From Sphingobacterium multivorum (GTDB lineage Bacteria > Bacteroidota > Bacteroidia > Sphingobacteriales > Sphingobacteriaceae), in the NCBI RefSeq assembly GCF_039511225.1, contig NZ_CP154261.1:3100001-3164000 (forward strand): 64,000 nucleotides of DNA, in the 5' to 3' direction. Of this stretch, positions 23,730-30,936 are shown piece by piece. Each line of letters starts with the position of its first letter. The stretch's first letter is position 1. The position numbers were made by a program, and so were the translations under genes. The notes under the pieces were generated by a model. The model had not been told where the DNA came from. It searched no databases and saw only the letters and a list, made by a program, of their open reading frames with translations.

Positions 23730-23768
23730 AAGATAAAAAAGCAGGTAATTAGCCTGCTTTTTTATCTT
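23730..23768 (+). terminator. Intrinsic terminator after sigma factor 2
   Basis: A perfect 16-bp stem (23730-23745 with 23753-23768; core GCAGG/CCTGC) around a 7-nt loop with A- and T-runs flanking it, so it could also work in reverse. Confidence 0.9.
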
Positions 23769-23894
23769 ATTTCCCATTACTTAGACCTTCCTATGCTTCA
23801 ACTGCATTTTACCCTAGCGGATATCCTAGTTATTCATTATATTTAGATATTTAGGGAACAACTTATTGATTTAATAGATTGAACATCAAAAAGT

Positions 23895-24617
23895 ATGAAA
23901 AAACAGTTAATCACTTTATTTTTTATATGCTTGAGTGGCATTATGGTCGTATTGTCCTGTGATCGGGCAGCAAAAGAAGGTGAAAATAGAATTCGTGTCA
24001 GTGGTGAAGGAAAGATTAGGATAATGCCCGATCAAGTCACGTTGACAATCAATACGGCATTCACAAAACCGAGGATGGTAGACGCGGTTAGAGAGACTCA
24101 AGCAACTGTCGATACGGTCATTGCATTGCTCCAAAAATACGGCAATAAAAAGGAAGACATTAAAACAAGCAGCGTATCAGCAAATAAGGATTATCAATAC
24201 ATCGGAAATACCAATAAATTTATTGGGTATCAAGCACAACAAACAATCGATTTTGTTTTACATGATTTATCGAAATTTACAGAATTAACAGGCAAGTTGT
24301 TAGAGACCAAAATAAGCGGAATAGGCTCCATCTCATTCGATCATTCCAAAGCAGACAGTATTTTAAGAGAAGCGGATCTTATTGCTTATGATGATGCATT
24401 AAAATCTGCAAAAAAACTTGCATCTCGGGCTGATGTCGAAATTGGCAAACTGCTTTTTTTGTCGAACGATGGAAGCGCATCCAACCAATCGACGCAGTTT
24501 AGAACAGGGATGGCGTTGGAAACATTCAACAAGGGTTACGGCGGCGAAGGATTTAAAGTAGCCCCCGAAGTTTTAGAATTTAAAAGGACAATATATACGG
24601 AATTTGAAATTAGATAG
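23895..24617 (+). CDS. SIMPL-domain (DUF541) lipoprotein
   Basis: A 240-residue lipoprotein: signal with lipobox ending at Cys22 (VVLSC), then a SIMPL/DUF541 domain from about residue 30 to the end. Typical features are the opening RIRVSGEGKIRIMPDQVTLTINTAF, the YGNKKEDIKTSSVSANKDYQY segment with tyrosines, YQAQQTIDFVLHDLSKF, and DALKSAKKLASRADVEIGKL. SIMPL proteins (BP26/OMP28, YggE) form large ring-like assemblies in the envelope, and E. coli YggE reduces oxidative stress; the molecular role is not settled. It is expected in the periplasm anchored to a membrane. The gene stands alone after the sigma factor terminator. Confidence 0.88.
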   Translation: MKKQLITLFFICLSGIMVVLSCDRAAKEGENRIRVSGEGKIRIMPDQVTLTINTAFTKPRMVDAVRETQATVDTVIALLQKYGNKKEDIKTSSVSANKDYQYIGNTNKFIGYQAQQTIDFVLHDLSKFTELTGKLLETKISGIGSISFDHSKADSILREADLIAYDDALKSAKKLASRADVEIGKLLFLSNDGSASNQSTQFRTGMALETFNKGYGGEGFKVAPEVLEFKRTIYTEFEIR

Positions 24618-24979
24618 CTCAAAAATTGGGATTAAGAATCTACGCCACCTAGACATTCCGGTAAGATCGTACTTACAAATAAAACTTGCTTAGAATTAGC
24701 ATACGGCTAAGCATAATACCATGATTCATCCCGGTGTTTTTTCGTATATTTAACATATAGTTTATATACAGTTCATTTGCGTTTCGTTACTTTATCATAC
24801 AATAGTTCAATGTAATCAACGGAGTAATGTATCTATTATGAAAACGATAAACTATTTTTTCCAGCGAATTATATTTAGGATCTTTCTAGGTCGATTCAGT
24901 TCATTCTATTCACCCTTGAGATTCCACAAGACCTAATTGTTTTTAAACGGCATTGAGGTCCGATAATTTTATTTTATAA
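24618..24979 (+). promoter_or_regulatory. Long leader region of the GH1 gene
   Basis: About 360 bp. It contains the promoter-like 16-mer TTTTTTCGTATATTTA at 24737-24752, which is also found before the kinase at 15750. If that is the start of transcription, the GH1 message has a leader of more than 200 nt. Within the leader is a 32-codon frame (24838-24936), listed separately. No terminator-antiterminator fold or known riboswitch is apparent. Confidence 0.4.
24838..24936 (+). CDS. Possible leader peptide
   Basis: A 32-codon ATG frame in the leader of the GH1 gene, with GGAG about 15 bases upstream. The peptide is short, basic and Phe-rich (MKTINYFFQRIIFRIFLGRF at its start, ending in FHKT), which would be amphipathic. 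There is no comparative support, and a frame of this length is easily found by chance in AT-rich DNA. Confidence 0.2.
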   Translation: MKTINYFFQRIIFRIFLGRFSSFYSPLRFHKT

Positions 24980-26314
24980 ATGCTTTTAACCAAAGATGCT
25001 TTTGGCAAAGATTTTATTTGGGGAGTGTCTACAGCTGCCTATCAGATCGAGGGTGCGCATGATTTACATGGCAAAGGTCCTTCTATTTGGGATATCTTTG
25101 TACAAAAAAGGAACCGTATATTTCAAAATCAACATGGTAATGAGGCTTGCGATTTTTACAATCGCTACGTCCAGGATCTCCATCTAATGAAAGGAATGCA
25201 TATTCCTAATTATAGATTCTCCTTATCATGGAGCCGTATTTTCCCGGGTGGAATCGGTGAAGTAAATCAATCAGGTTTGGATTTTTATGATCGATTGATC
25301 GACCTATCGCTCGAACTAGGGATCACCCCTTGGGTTACCTTATACCATTGGGATCTTCCCCATGCATTAGAAAAAAAAGGTGGCTGGGTGAACCGTGATG
25401 TAAAAGATTGGTTTGGCGAATTTGTTTCCAAATGTGTGCATACCTACGGTGATCGTGTTAAAAACTGGATGGTTCTCAATGAGCCTACCGTATTCACTGC
25501 CGCAGGTTATTTCTTTGGCGTGCATGCACCGGAACGAAAAGGTCTGGGTAATTTTTTGGCCGCCGCGCATCATGCGGCATTGGCACAAGCACAGGGAGGT
25601 CGAATCATCAAATCGATCCAGCCCGACAGTCAGGTTGGAACTACATTTTCATGTTCTCATGTCGAACCATTCACATCGAGAGACAAGGACATTAAAGCAG
25701 CAAAAAAAGCAGATGTATTACTCAATCGTCTGTTTATAGAACCTCTCTTAGGAATGGGCTATCCTACTCAGGAGATTAAAATACTGAATAGAATTGAAAA
25801 GTATATTAAATTGAATGATGAAAGAGACCTGAAATTTGATATGGATTTCATTGGGATACAGAATTATACGCGGGAGGTTATACGATACGCCATGTTCGTT
25901 CCTTATCTCCAAGCAAAAATAGTATCCGCAAAAGAGCGTAAAGTTGATTTAACTGAAATGAATTGGGAGGTTTACCCAGCGTCCATCTATCATATGCTCA
26001 AAAAATTCAGTACCTACCAAAACATGCCGCCTTTAATTGTTACCGAAAACGGCGCCGCGTTTCCCGATAAAGCCGAGAATAGTATAGTACATGATCCTAA
26101 AAGAGTTTCCTATTTACAGGAAGCATTGCAACAAGTTTATCGTGCGAAACAGGAAGGTGTAAATGTCAAGGGCTATTTTGTATGGACTTTTCTTGACAAC
26201 TTCGAATGGGCTGAAGGATATCGGCCAAGATTTGGACTGGTGTATGTTGATTTCAAAAATCAACAACGTATTATCAAATCCTCTGGGCATTGGTATGCAG
26301 ACTTCTTAAAATAA
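24980..26314 (+). CDS. Beta-glucosidase, GH1 family
   Basis: A 444-residue TIM-barrel glycosidase, cytoplasmic (no signal peptide). The N-terminus carries the GH1 signature FIWGVSTAAYQIEGA, followed by NYRFSLSWSRIFP. The acid/base is Glu168 in VLNEPTVF and the nucleophile Glu356 in VTENGAAF; WTFLDNFEWAEGY near the C-terminus gives the aglycone-side tryptophans. Length is normal. Substrates are likely beta-glucosides or beta-galactosides imported from plant material. It is convergent with a membrane-protein gene, whose stop lies 5 bp beyond its own. Confidence 0.95.
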   Translation: MLLTKDAFGKDFIWGVSTAAYQIEGAHDLHGKGPSIWDIFVQKRNRIFQNQHGNEACDFYNRYVQDLHLMKGMHIPNYRFSLSWSRIFPGGIGEVNQSGLDFYDRLIDLSLELGITPWVTLYHWDLPHALEKKGGWVNRDVKDWFGEFVSKCVHTYGDRVKNWMVLNEPTVFTAAGYFFGVHAPERKGLGNFLAAAHHAALAQAQGGRIIKSIQPDSQVGTTFSCSHVEPFTSRDKDIKAAKKADVLLNRLFIEPLLGMGYPTQEIKILNRIEKYIKLNDERDLKFDMDFIGIQNYTREVIRYAMFVPYLQAKIVSAKERKVDLTEMNWEVYPASIYHMLKKFSTYQNMPPLIVTENGAAFPDKAENSIVHDPKRVSYLQEALQQVYRAKQEGVNVKGYFVWTFLDNFEWAEGYRPRFGLVYVDFKNQQRIIKSSGHWYADFLK

Positions 26315-26319
26315 AAAAA

Positions 26320-27198
26320 TTACTTTTTCTCACCATGATGATAAACCAAATTCGTAATCTTTAATAAAATTACCGCTAGAAGTATTGCCCCAATAATGAT
26401 ACATACGCTGATTAATGAATTTCGCCCGTTATCAGCAAAAATATAGATTGCGCATACCGCCAACAGACAGGGCAAAGCAAAAACAATCAGCTTGATCCAA
26501 TAGACACGATCCTCTTCCTGGAGGATCCTTTCGGTGGTTACCGCATGAATAAGATCGGCCTTATTTTTTCTAAAATACGTAAGAATGAGCTCTATCTCTT
26601 CCTGTCGAAGTTCGCGGGGGCGGACGATCTGTTCTTTTAATACGATAAGTAGATTTTTGCGATCGCGTTGTATAGAGCGAATATCTGCCATTTGAAATCG
26701 CTTTTTATAGCCCAAGGGATTTATTGCATAGCCCTTATAATCGCTGTTTTCGGGACATAGACAAGAGAACTCAATGGCATTTAAAGAGAAGATAATATCA
26801 GTGTGATCTTGACCAATCTCTCTAAATTTTGATATGGCAAGTTTAACGGTTGCAAATAATGCACACTGAAGCACAAACAGACCAAAAGACAGATGAAAAA
26901 TCCAGGACAAAAGCAATGCAACAGCAATAAATCCAAAAATAAACCAGCTCATATTAGACAAAATGTCAACCTTACGTCGTATGATTAACACAAAAATTGT
27001 ACACATTAAAGCTGGGATACTTGCTTTCCAATCCCAAAATATACTGACAACACCCAGCATTGAGCATAGCATATACATCAGCAGTTGAAAATAATCTGAT
27101 TTCCGTTGGAAGTTGGTTCTCTTAATTTCAATGCTGTTTTCCACTACCTGCTCGAACAAAATGAAAAAATGTTTAACATAATATCTCTCTGATTGCAT
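26320..27198 (-). CDS. Integral membrane protein of unknown function
   Basis: A 292-residue protein with about three to four N-terminal membrane helices (residues about 38-120), a soluble middle (about 125-225) and two C-terminal helices (about 230-285). The soluble part has a pleckstrin-like mix of strands and one helix (FSLNAIEFSC, GYKKRFQMADIRSIQRDRKNLLIVLKEQIVRPRELRQEEIELILTYFRKN), reminiscent of the YcxB-like domain of other bacterial membrane proteins, but I would not assign it. It is divergent from the next small membrane-protein gene, 51 bp away. Confidence 0.65.
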   Translation of the reverse strand: MQSERYYVKHFFILFEQVVENSIEIKRTNFQRKSDYFQLLMYMLCSMLGVVSIFWDWKASIPALMCTIFVLIIRRKVDILSNMSWFIFGFIAVALLLSWIFHLSFGLFVLQCALFATVKLAISKFREIGQDHTDIIFSLNAIEFSCLCPENSDYKGYAINPLGYKKRFQMADIRSIQRDRKNLLIVLKEQIVRPRELRQEEIELILTYFRKNKADLIHAVTTERILQEEDRVYWIKLIVFALPCLLAVCAIYIFADNGRNSLISVCIIIGAILLAVILLKITNLVYHHGEKK

Positions 27199-27249
27199 AA
27201 ATATAAATATCTTTAATTAATATAGATGTAAAAAATCAAAGCGTATCGT

Positions 27250-27765
27250 ATGAAGACTTTTCAATTTAAATCACATCAGGTTAAAAAGGGCTTAATCTTT
27301 GGATTAATTTATTTAGTTGTTGTATTTATACTATGTTATATGATCTTCGGTGGTATAAATGGGATGGCCGATGCGGCAAATAATTTTGGTTCGGCGAAGG
27401 GCTTGGGGATATTGGTTGCGGTTGTTATCATTGGTCCACTCGTCGTCATCTTGCAATTGATCAATCCCAAGATTGAAGTACAAGTTGACAACACGAACTT
27501 ATCCATCAGGCAGCCGAAAAAAGAGGATAGGATTATTCCACTGAAAGAGATCCACATCATGGAAATAAACCATGCTTTGGTCAACCAGCTTCAGCTGTTC
27601 GATCAAAACAGACAGCTACTCGCTACAATACACCCCCAAAACGACGCAAATGTCATTTTCTCTATCGCTAGTACAATAGCACAACAGGATAGATTTGTGA
27701 AGACAAAAGGAAACAAAAAGATTTTTGGAAATCCTGTTGAAACAATTTCCTATTCCAGACAATAA
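27250..27765 (+). CDS. Small membrane protein with PH-like tail, unknown function
   Basis: A 171-residue protein with two membrane helices (about 14-34 and 50-70) and a C-terminal soluble domain of short strands (IEVQVDNTNLSIRQPKKEDRIIPLKEIHIMEI..VNQLQLFDQNRQLLATI) which looks like a bacterial PH-type domain. The same general arrangement, membrane helices plus a PH-like domain, is suspected in the divergent gene to the left, so the two may be functionally paired. The DUF2809 gene follows on the same strand within a few bases, which suggests an operon. Confidence 0.62.
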   Translation: MKTFQFKSHQVKKGLIFGLIYLVVVFILCYMIFGGINGMADAANNFGSAKGLGILVAVVIIGPLVVILQLINPKIEVQVDNTNLSIRQPKKEDRIIPLKEIHIMEINHALVNQLQLFDQNRQLLATIHPQNDANVIFSIASTIAQQDRFVKTKGNKKIFGNPVETISYSRQ

Positions 27766-27785
27766 ATTTGGTATCGGTATACGAA

Positions 27786-28175
27786 ATGAAAAGCGCGGCA
27801 AAAATTCAGTATTTGGTCCTAATGGTGACAACTGTAGTCTTGGGTTTAATCTCACGTAAAATATCTGTCATACCGCCTATATGTGGCGATGTGCTTTATG
27901 CTATGATGGTGTATTGGTTATCACGCTTAATATTTATTAAAAAATCACTGTTCTCCTACTGTATCATTACCATTCTATTCTGTTTTACCATTGAATTTTT
28001 ACAACTTGTCCAATTACCATTACTTTTATGGATAAGGAGCAATTCACTTTTGCGTCTCGTATTTGGACAAGGATTTCTCTGGTCAGATTTAGGGGCTTAT
28101 TGCTTGGGAGCGCTTGGAGCTGCATTTCTTGATTATCTTAAAGATCATTTGCTAAAAACAGACCCTGCGTTGTGA
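27786..28175 (+). CDS. DUF2809-family membrane protein
   Basis: A 129-residue protein with four predicted membrane helices. The pattern VLGLISRKISVIPPICGDVLYAMMVYW at the N-terminus and FTIEFLQL...LWSDLGAYCLGALGAAFLDY at the C-terminus is characteristic of DUF2809. Function unknown. The start at ATG 27786 is chosen over an upstream TTG at 27768, which would overlap nothing but lies just 2 bp after the preceding stop. The preceding small membrane-protein gene ends 20 bp upstream and is probably co-transcribed. Confidence 0.72.
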   Translation: MKSAAKIQYLVLMVTTVVLGLISRKISVIPPICGDVLYAMMVYWLSRLIFIKKSLFSYCIITILFCFTIEFLQLVQLPLLLWIRSNSLLRLVFGQGFLWSDLGAYCLGALGAAFLDYLKDHLLKTDPAL

Positions 28176-28186
28176 ACTGAATAGAC

Positions 28187-28705
28187 CTACTTTGTCGTTT
28201 TGGCCCCCATATCGATGCCCATCTTTTCATAAGCAAGATCATTCGGCTGCCAAAGCTCTATTTTATTTCCTTCAATATCCATGATATGAACAAATTTGCC
28301 ATAGTCAAAGGACTCGATCTTGTCAAGTACCGTAACTCCCTCCTTCTTCAATTGATCGATTAGGAGTTCAATATCGGCAACCCGATAATTGATCATAAAG
28401 TCTTTTTCCGAGGGGCCAAAATAGCTTGTACTCTCTTTAAAAGGGCTCCATTGCGTAAATCCTTTTTTCGTACTATCAGCACCCTGATACCACTCAAACA
28501 CAGCGCCGTAAGAATTTGTTGCCAGTCCCAGATGATCGGCATACCAGGCTCTTAATTTTTTAGGATCTTTGCACTTGAAGAAAATTCCGCCTATACCAGT
28601 TACTCTTTTTAACTCGACAGGTCGGTTCAAATGGCTCATGGTATTAAAGGCGTACCCCATTCCAAATGCCAGCGAAATACTCGCAACAAATACGACTCTT
28701 TTCAT
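28187..28705 (-). CDS. Exported VOC (glyoxalase/bleomycin-resistance fold) protein
   Basis: A 172-residue protein with an N-terminal hydrophobic export or anchor segment (MKRVVFVASISLAFGMGYAF) and one VOC module: GIGGIFFKCKDPKKLRAWYADHLGL, then a GAVFEWYQGAD strand and a final FGKFVHIMD-like segment (YGKFVHIMDIEGNKIELWQP) with the usual metal-ligand Glu in IELW. The presence of a signal or anchor is uncommon for this fold, which is normally cytoplasmic. The frame is open 14 codons further upstream, but the chosen Met is followed by a typical signal sequence. Substrate unknown. Confidence 0.78.
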   Translation of the reverse strand: MKRVVFVASISLAFGMGYAFNTMSHLNRPVELKRVTGIGGIFFKCKDPKKLRAWYADHLGLATNSYGAVFEWYQGADSTKKGFTQWSPFKESTSYFGPSEKDFMINYRVADIELLIDQLKKEGVTVLDKIESFDYGKFVHIMDIEGNKIELWQPNDLAYEKMGIDMGAKTTK

Positions 28706-28971
28706 AATTTGATAAGGATAAATATTTATTTCTACCTCCTCTCCCAAATTTAATCATAAGTTTTGAAAAAACATTTACAGTGCAAAACAACATATTCTTT
28801 TCTTATACGCTCAGAATGTTATATTCATAGCTTTTATCCCATTTTTTTCCTGCTCAGATTGTTAAAAAACGATATTGTATTTATACATTTGACTCGGTCA
28901 AGATTCATTTATCATCCTGGTAATGCGTTTGACGTACTTAGTAAAGAGCATCTGAAGTAAAAAACAGCATT

Positions 28972-29997
28972 ATGTATAATTTTAAAAACGATTATTCCGA
29001 AGGGGCGCACCCCCGCATTTTAGATAAACTTATCGAAACAAATCTGATACAACAAGCCGGCTATGGCGAAGATGAATATGCTAAAGCAGCAAAAAGCATT
29101 TTGAAGAAAAAGATAGCGAACGAGCAAGCTGTTGTTTACTTTTTATCTGGCGGAACACAGACAAATCTACTTGTGCTATCCTTTCTCTTACGTATCCATG
29201 AAGCCGTAATTAGCGCAAAAACTGGGCACATATCGGCCAATGAAACTGGCGCTATCGAAGCAACTGGACACAAAGTCATTACTGTCGAAACACTTGATGG
29301 AAAACTAACGCCGAATGATATTACAAAAACGTTAAAGGAACATGCACTGGCGCCACATGTCGTAAAGCCAAGAATAGTGTATATTTCCAATTCGACTGAA
29401 ATTGGCACGATCTATACGCTGACAGAATTGGAAGCACTTTATGTATGTTGTCAAGAACATCATCTTTTACTTTATCTGGATGGAGCTCGGTTGGGGCATG
29501 CTTTGATGGCTGAAAACAATGATCTAACACTGAAAGACATTGGAAATTATGCTGACGTATTCTATATTGGTGGGACGAAAAACGGTGCGCTTTTAGGTGA
29601 AGCCGTAGTGTTTAATAAACCCGAATTGGCACTGGATTTTGACTATGCAATCAAGCAGAAGGGCGCTTTGCTTGCCAAGGGCCGGGTTTTATCCATTCAG
29701 TTTCTCGAGCTCTTTAAAGATGATTTATATTTTGAACTAGCGCAAAAAGCAAATTCCTACGCTATGCGGATCGCTCAGGTGATCAAAGAAAAAGGCCATT
29801 CATTTTTGACAGACTCAACCACTAATCAAATTTTCCCGATTTTACCCAAATCTGTCATAGAGACATTGAGTCAGAAATACCAGTTTTATATTTGGAAGGA
29901 AATAGATAATGATTATGCTGCTATTCGCCTGATTACCTCCTGGGCCACCGACGAGGAACAGGTTGCAAGTTTTATGGAGGCCATATTGAAATCTTAG
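28972..29997 (+). CDS. Low-specificity L-threonine aldolase-like beta-eliminating lyase
   Basis: A PLP-dependent enzyme of fold type I, 341 residues, cytoplasmic. It cleaves L-threonine or allo-threonine to glycine and acetaldehyde, or related substrates. Seen in sequence: NDYSEGAHPRIL at the N-terminus, a YGEDEY segment, SGGTQTN for phosphate binding, DGARLGHAL holding the PLP-stacking Asp, and the Schiff-base Lys203 in YIGGTKNGAL. Length is normal for the family. The gene is isolated and preceded by a 220-bp AT-rich spacer. Confidence 0.88.
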   Translation: MYNFKNDYSEGAHPRILDKLIETNLIQQAGYGEDEYAKAAKSILKKKIANEQAVVYFLSGGTQTNLLVLSFLLRIHEAVISAKTGHISANETGAIEATGHKVITVETLDGKLTPNDITKTLKEHALAPHVVKPRIVYISNSTEIGTIYTLTELEALYVCCQEHHLLLYLDGARLGHALMAENNDLTLKDIGNYADVFYIGGTKNGALLGEAVVFNKPELALDFDYAIKQKGALLAKGRVLSIQFLELFKDDLYFELAQKANSYAMRIAQVIKEKGHSFLTDSTTNQIFPILPKSVIETLSQKYQFYIWKEIDNDYAAIRLITSWATDEEQVASFMEAILKS

Positions 29998-30037
29998 TGA
30001 TCCTGCCTCTAGGCTTATCAATCACTCCTAAATGAAA

Positions 30038-30070
30038 GCGTCCAATAGGTATGTTGTACCCATTGGACGC
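30038..30070 (-). terminator. Hairpin downstream of aquaporin gene
   Basis: GCGTCCAATAGG (30038-30049) and CCCATTGGACGC (30059-30070) pair over 12 positions with one mismatch and a 9-nt loop. On the minus strand a TTTCATTT tract follows. It probably ends the aquaporin transcript and may also stop readthrough from the aldolase gene. Confidence 0.7.
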
Positions 30071-30090
30071 ATCCGATAAAATGAAAAAAA

Positions 30091-30807
30091 TTAGTCTTTA
30101 GGTTCCAACGCTTTCCAAACAACTGCTGCAACTGCAGCACCCACGAGCGGCGCAACGATAAATAACCATAGCTGAGACAAAGCTTGCCCCCCCGCTAAAA
30201 TGGCAGGACCAAATGAACGTGCTGGGTTAACGGATGTACCCGTTACAGGGATAGCAACGAGGTGGATTAATAGCAGTGTAAAACCGATTGCAAGTCCAGC
30301 CATTGTACTGTTACCTACTTTAGAGGTTGTCGCTAATATCACAAATAGAAAAAGAAACGTTAACACTGCTTCAATCAGAAAGGCAGAAGCAGTACCATAC
30401 TCGTTTTGATAACCCTTTCCCCATCCGTTGGAGCCATAGGCCCATTCACCTGCAGTAAAGCCGGCCAGCTGTCCACTCAAAATCTGCTGAAGAACAAATG
30501 CTCCCAAAAGTGCGCCAATAAATTGAGCAATGATATACACAATTGCATCCTTGGCAGACATTTTACCCGCCAATAATACACCAACCGTAACGGCAGGATT
30601 GATATGACAACCTGAGATTCCTCCGATCGCATAAGCAAAAACCACGACCGAAAGGCCGAAGGCGACTGCAATACCCAACAGCCCAAGGCCAGAAAGTCCA
30701 GCTGTGGTATTGGCCCCTGCAATAGCGGCAGCTCCACAACCAAAAAGTACCAAACCAAATGTTCCAATTAGTTCGGCAACAAATTTTGAAGATGTTTTAA
30801 TTTCCAT
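30091..30807 (-). CDS. aqpZ: Aquaporin Z
   Basis: Water channel of the MIP family, 238 residues with six membrane helices. The two half-helix signatures are SGCHINPAVTVG and GTSVNPARSFGPA; the segment IHLVAIPVTGTSVNPARS carries the selectivity-filter His and Arg in the AqpZ arrangement, which points to water rather than glycerol transport. It has its own terminator. The gene may take part in osmotic adaptation together with the trehalose genes at 4-8 kb, but that is only thematic. Confidence 0.94.
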   Translation of the reverse strand: MEIKTSSKFVAELIGTFGLVLFGCGAAAIAGANTTAGLSGLGLLGIAVAFGLSVVVFAYAIGGISGCHINPAVTVGVLLAGKMSAKDAIVYIIAQFIGALLGAFVLQQILSGQLAGFTAGEWAYGSNGWGKGYQNEYGTASAFLIEAVLTFLFLFVILATTSKVGNSTMAGLAIGFTLLLIHLVAIPVTGTSVNPARSFGPAILAGGQALSQLWLFIVAPLVGAAVAAVVWKALEPKD

Positions 30808-30936
30808 ATGAATCTGTTTATAACTTAGTTAACTCTAATTTAATCATTTTCCGTATTAAATTAAAGCACTAAAAAATTTATTGTAGAACAATATCCACAC
30901 ACCATTAAAATCACTTCTATAGATACATCTTCAACA

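Noticed and set aside
15707..24752. The repeated 16-mer TTTTTTCGTATATTTA as a specific regulator site
   Set aside because: It is mainly a T-run plus a -7-like TATATTTA box; two occurrences in 64 kb of AT-rich DNA are near chance, so it is treated as housekeeping promoter sequence.
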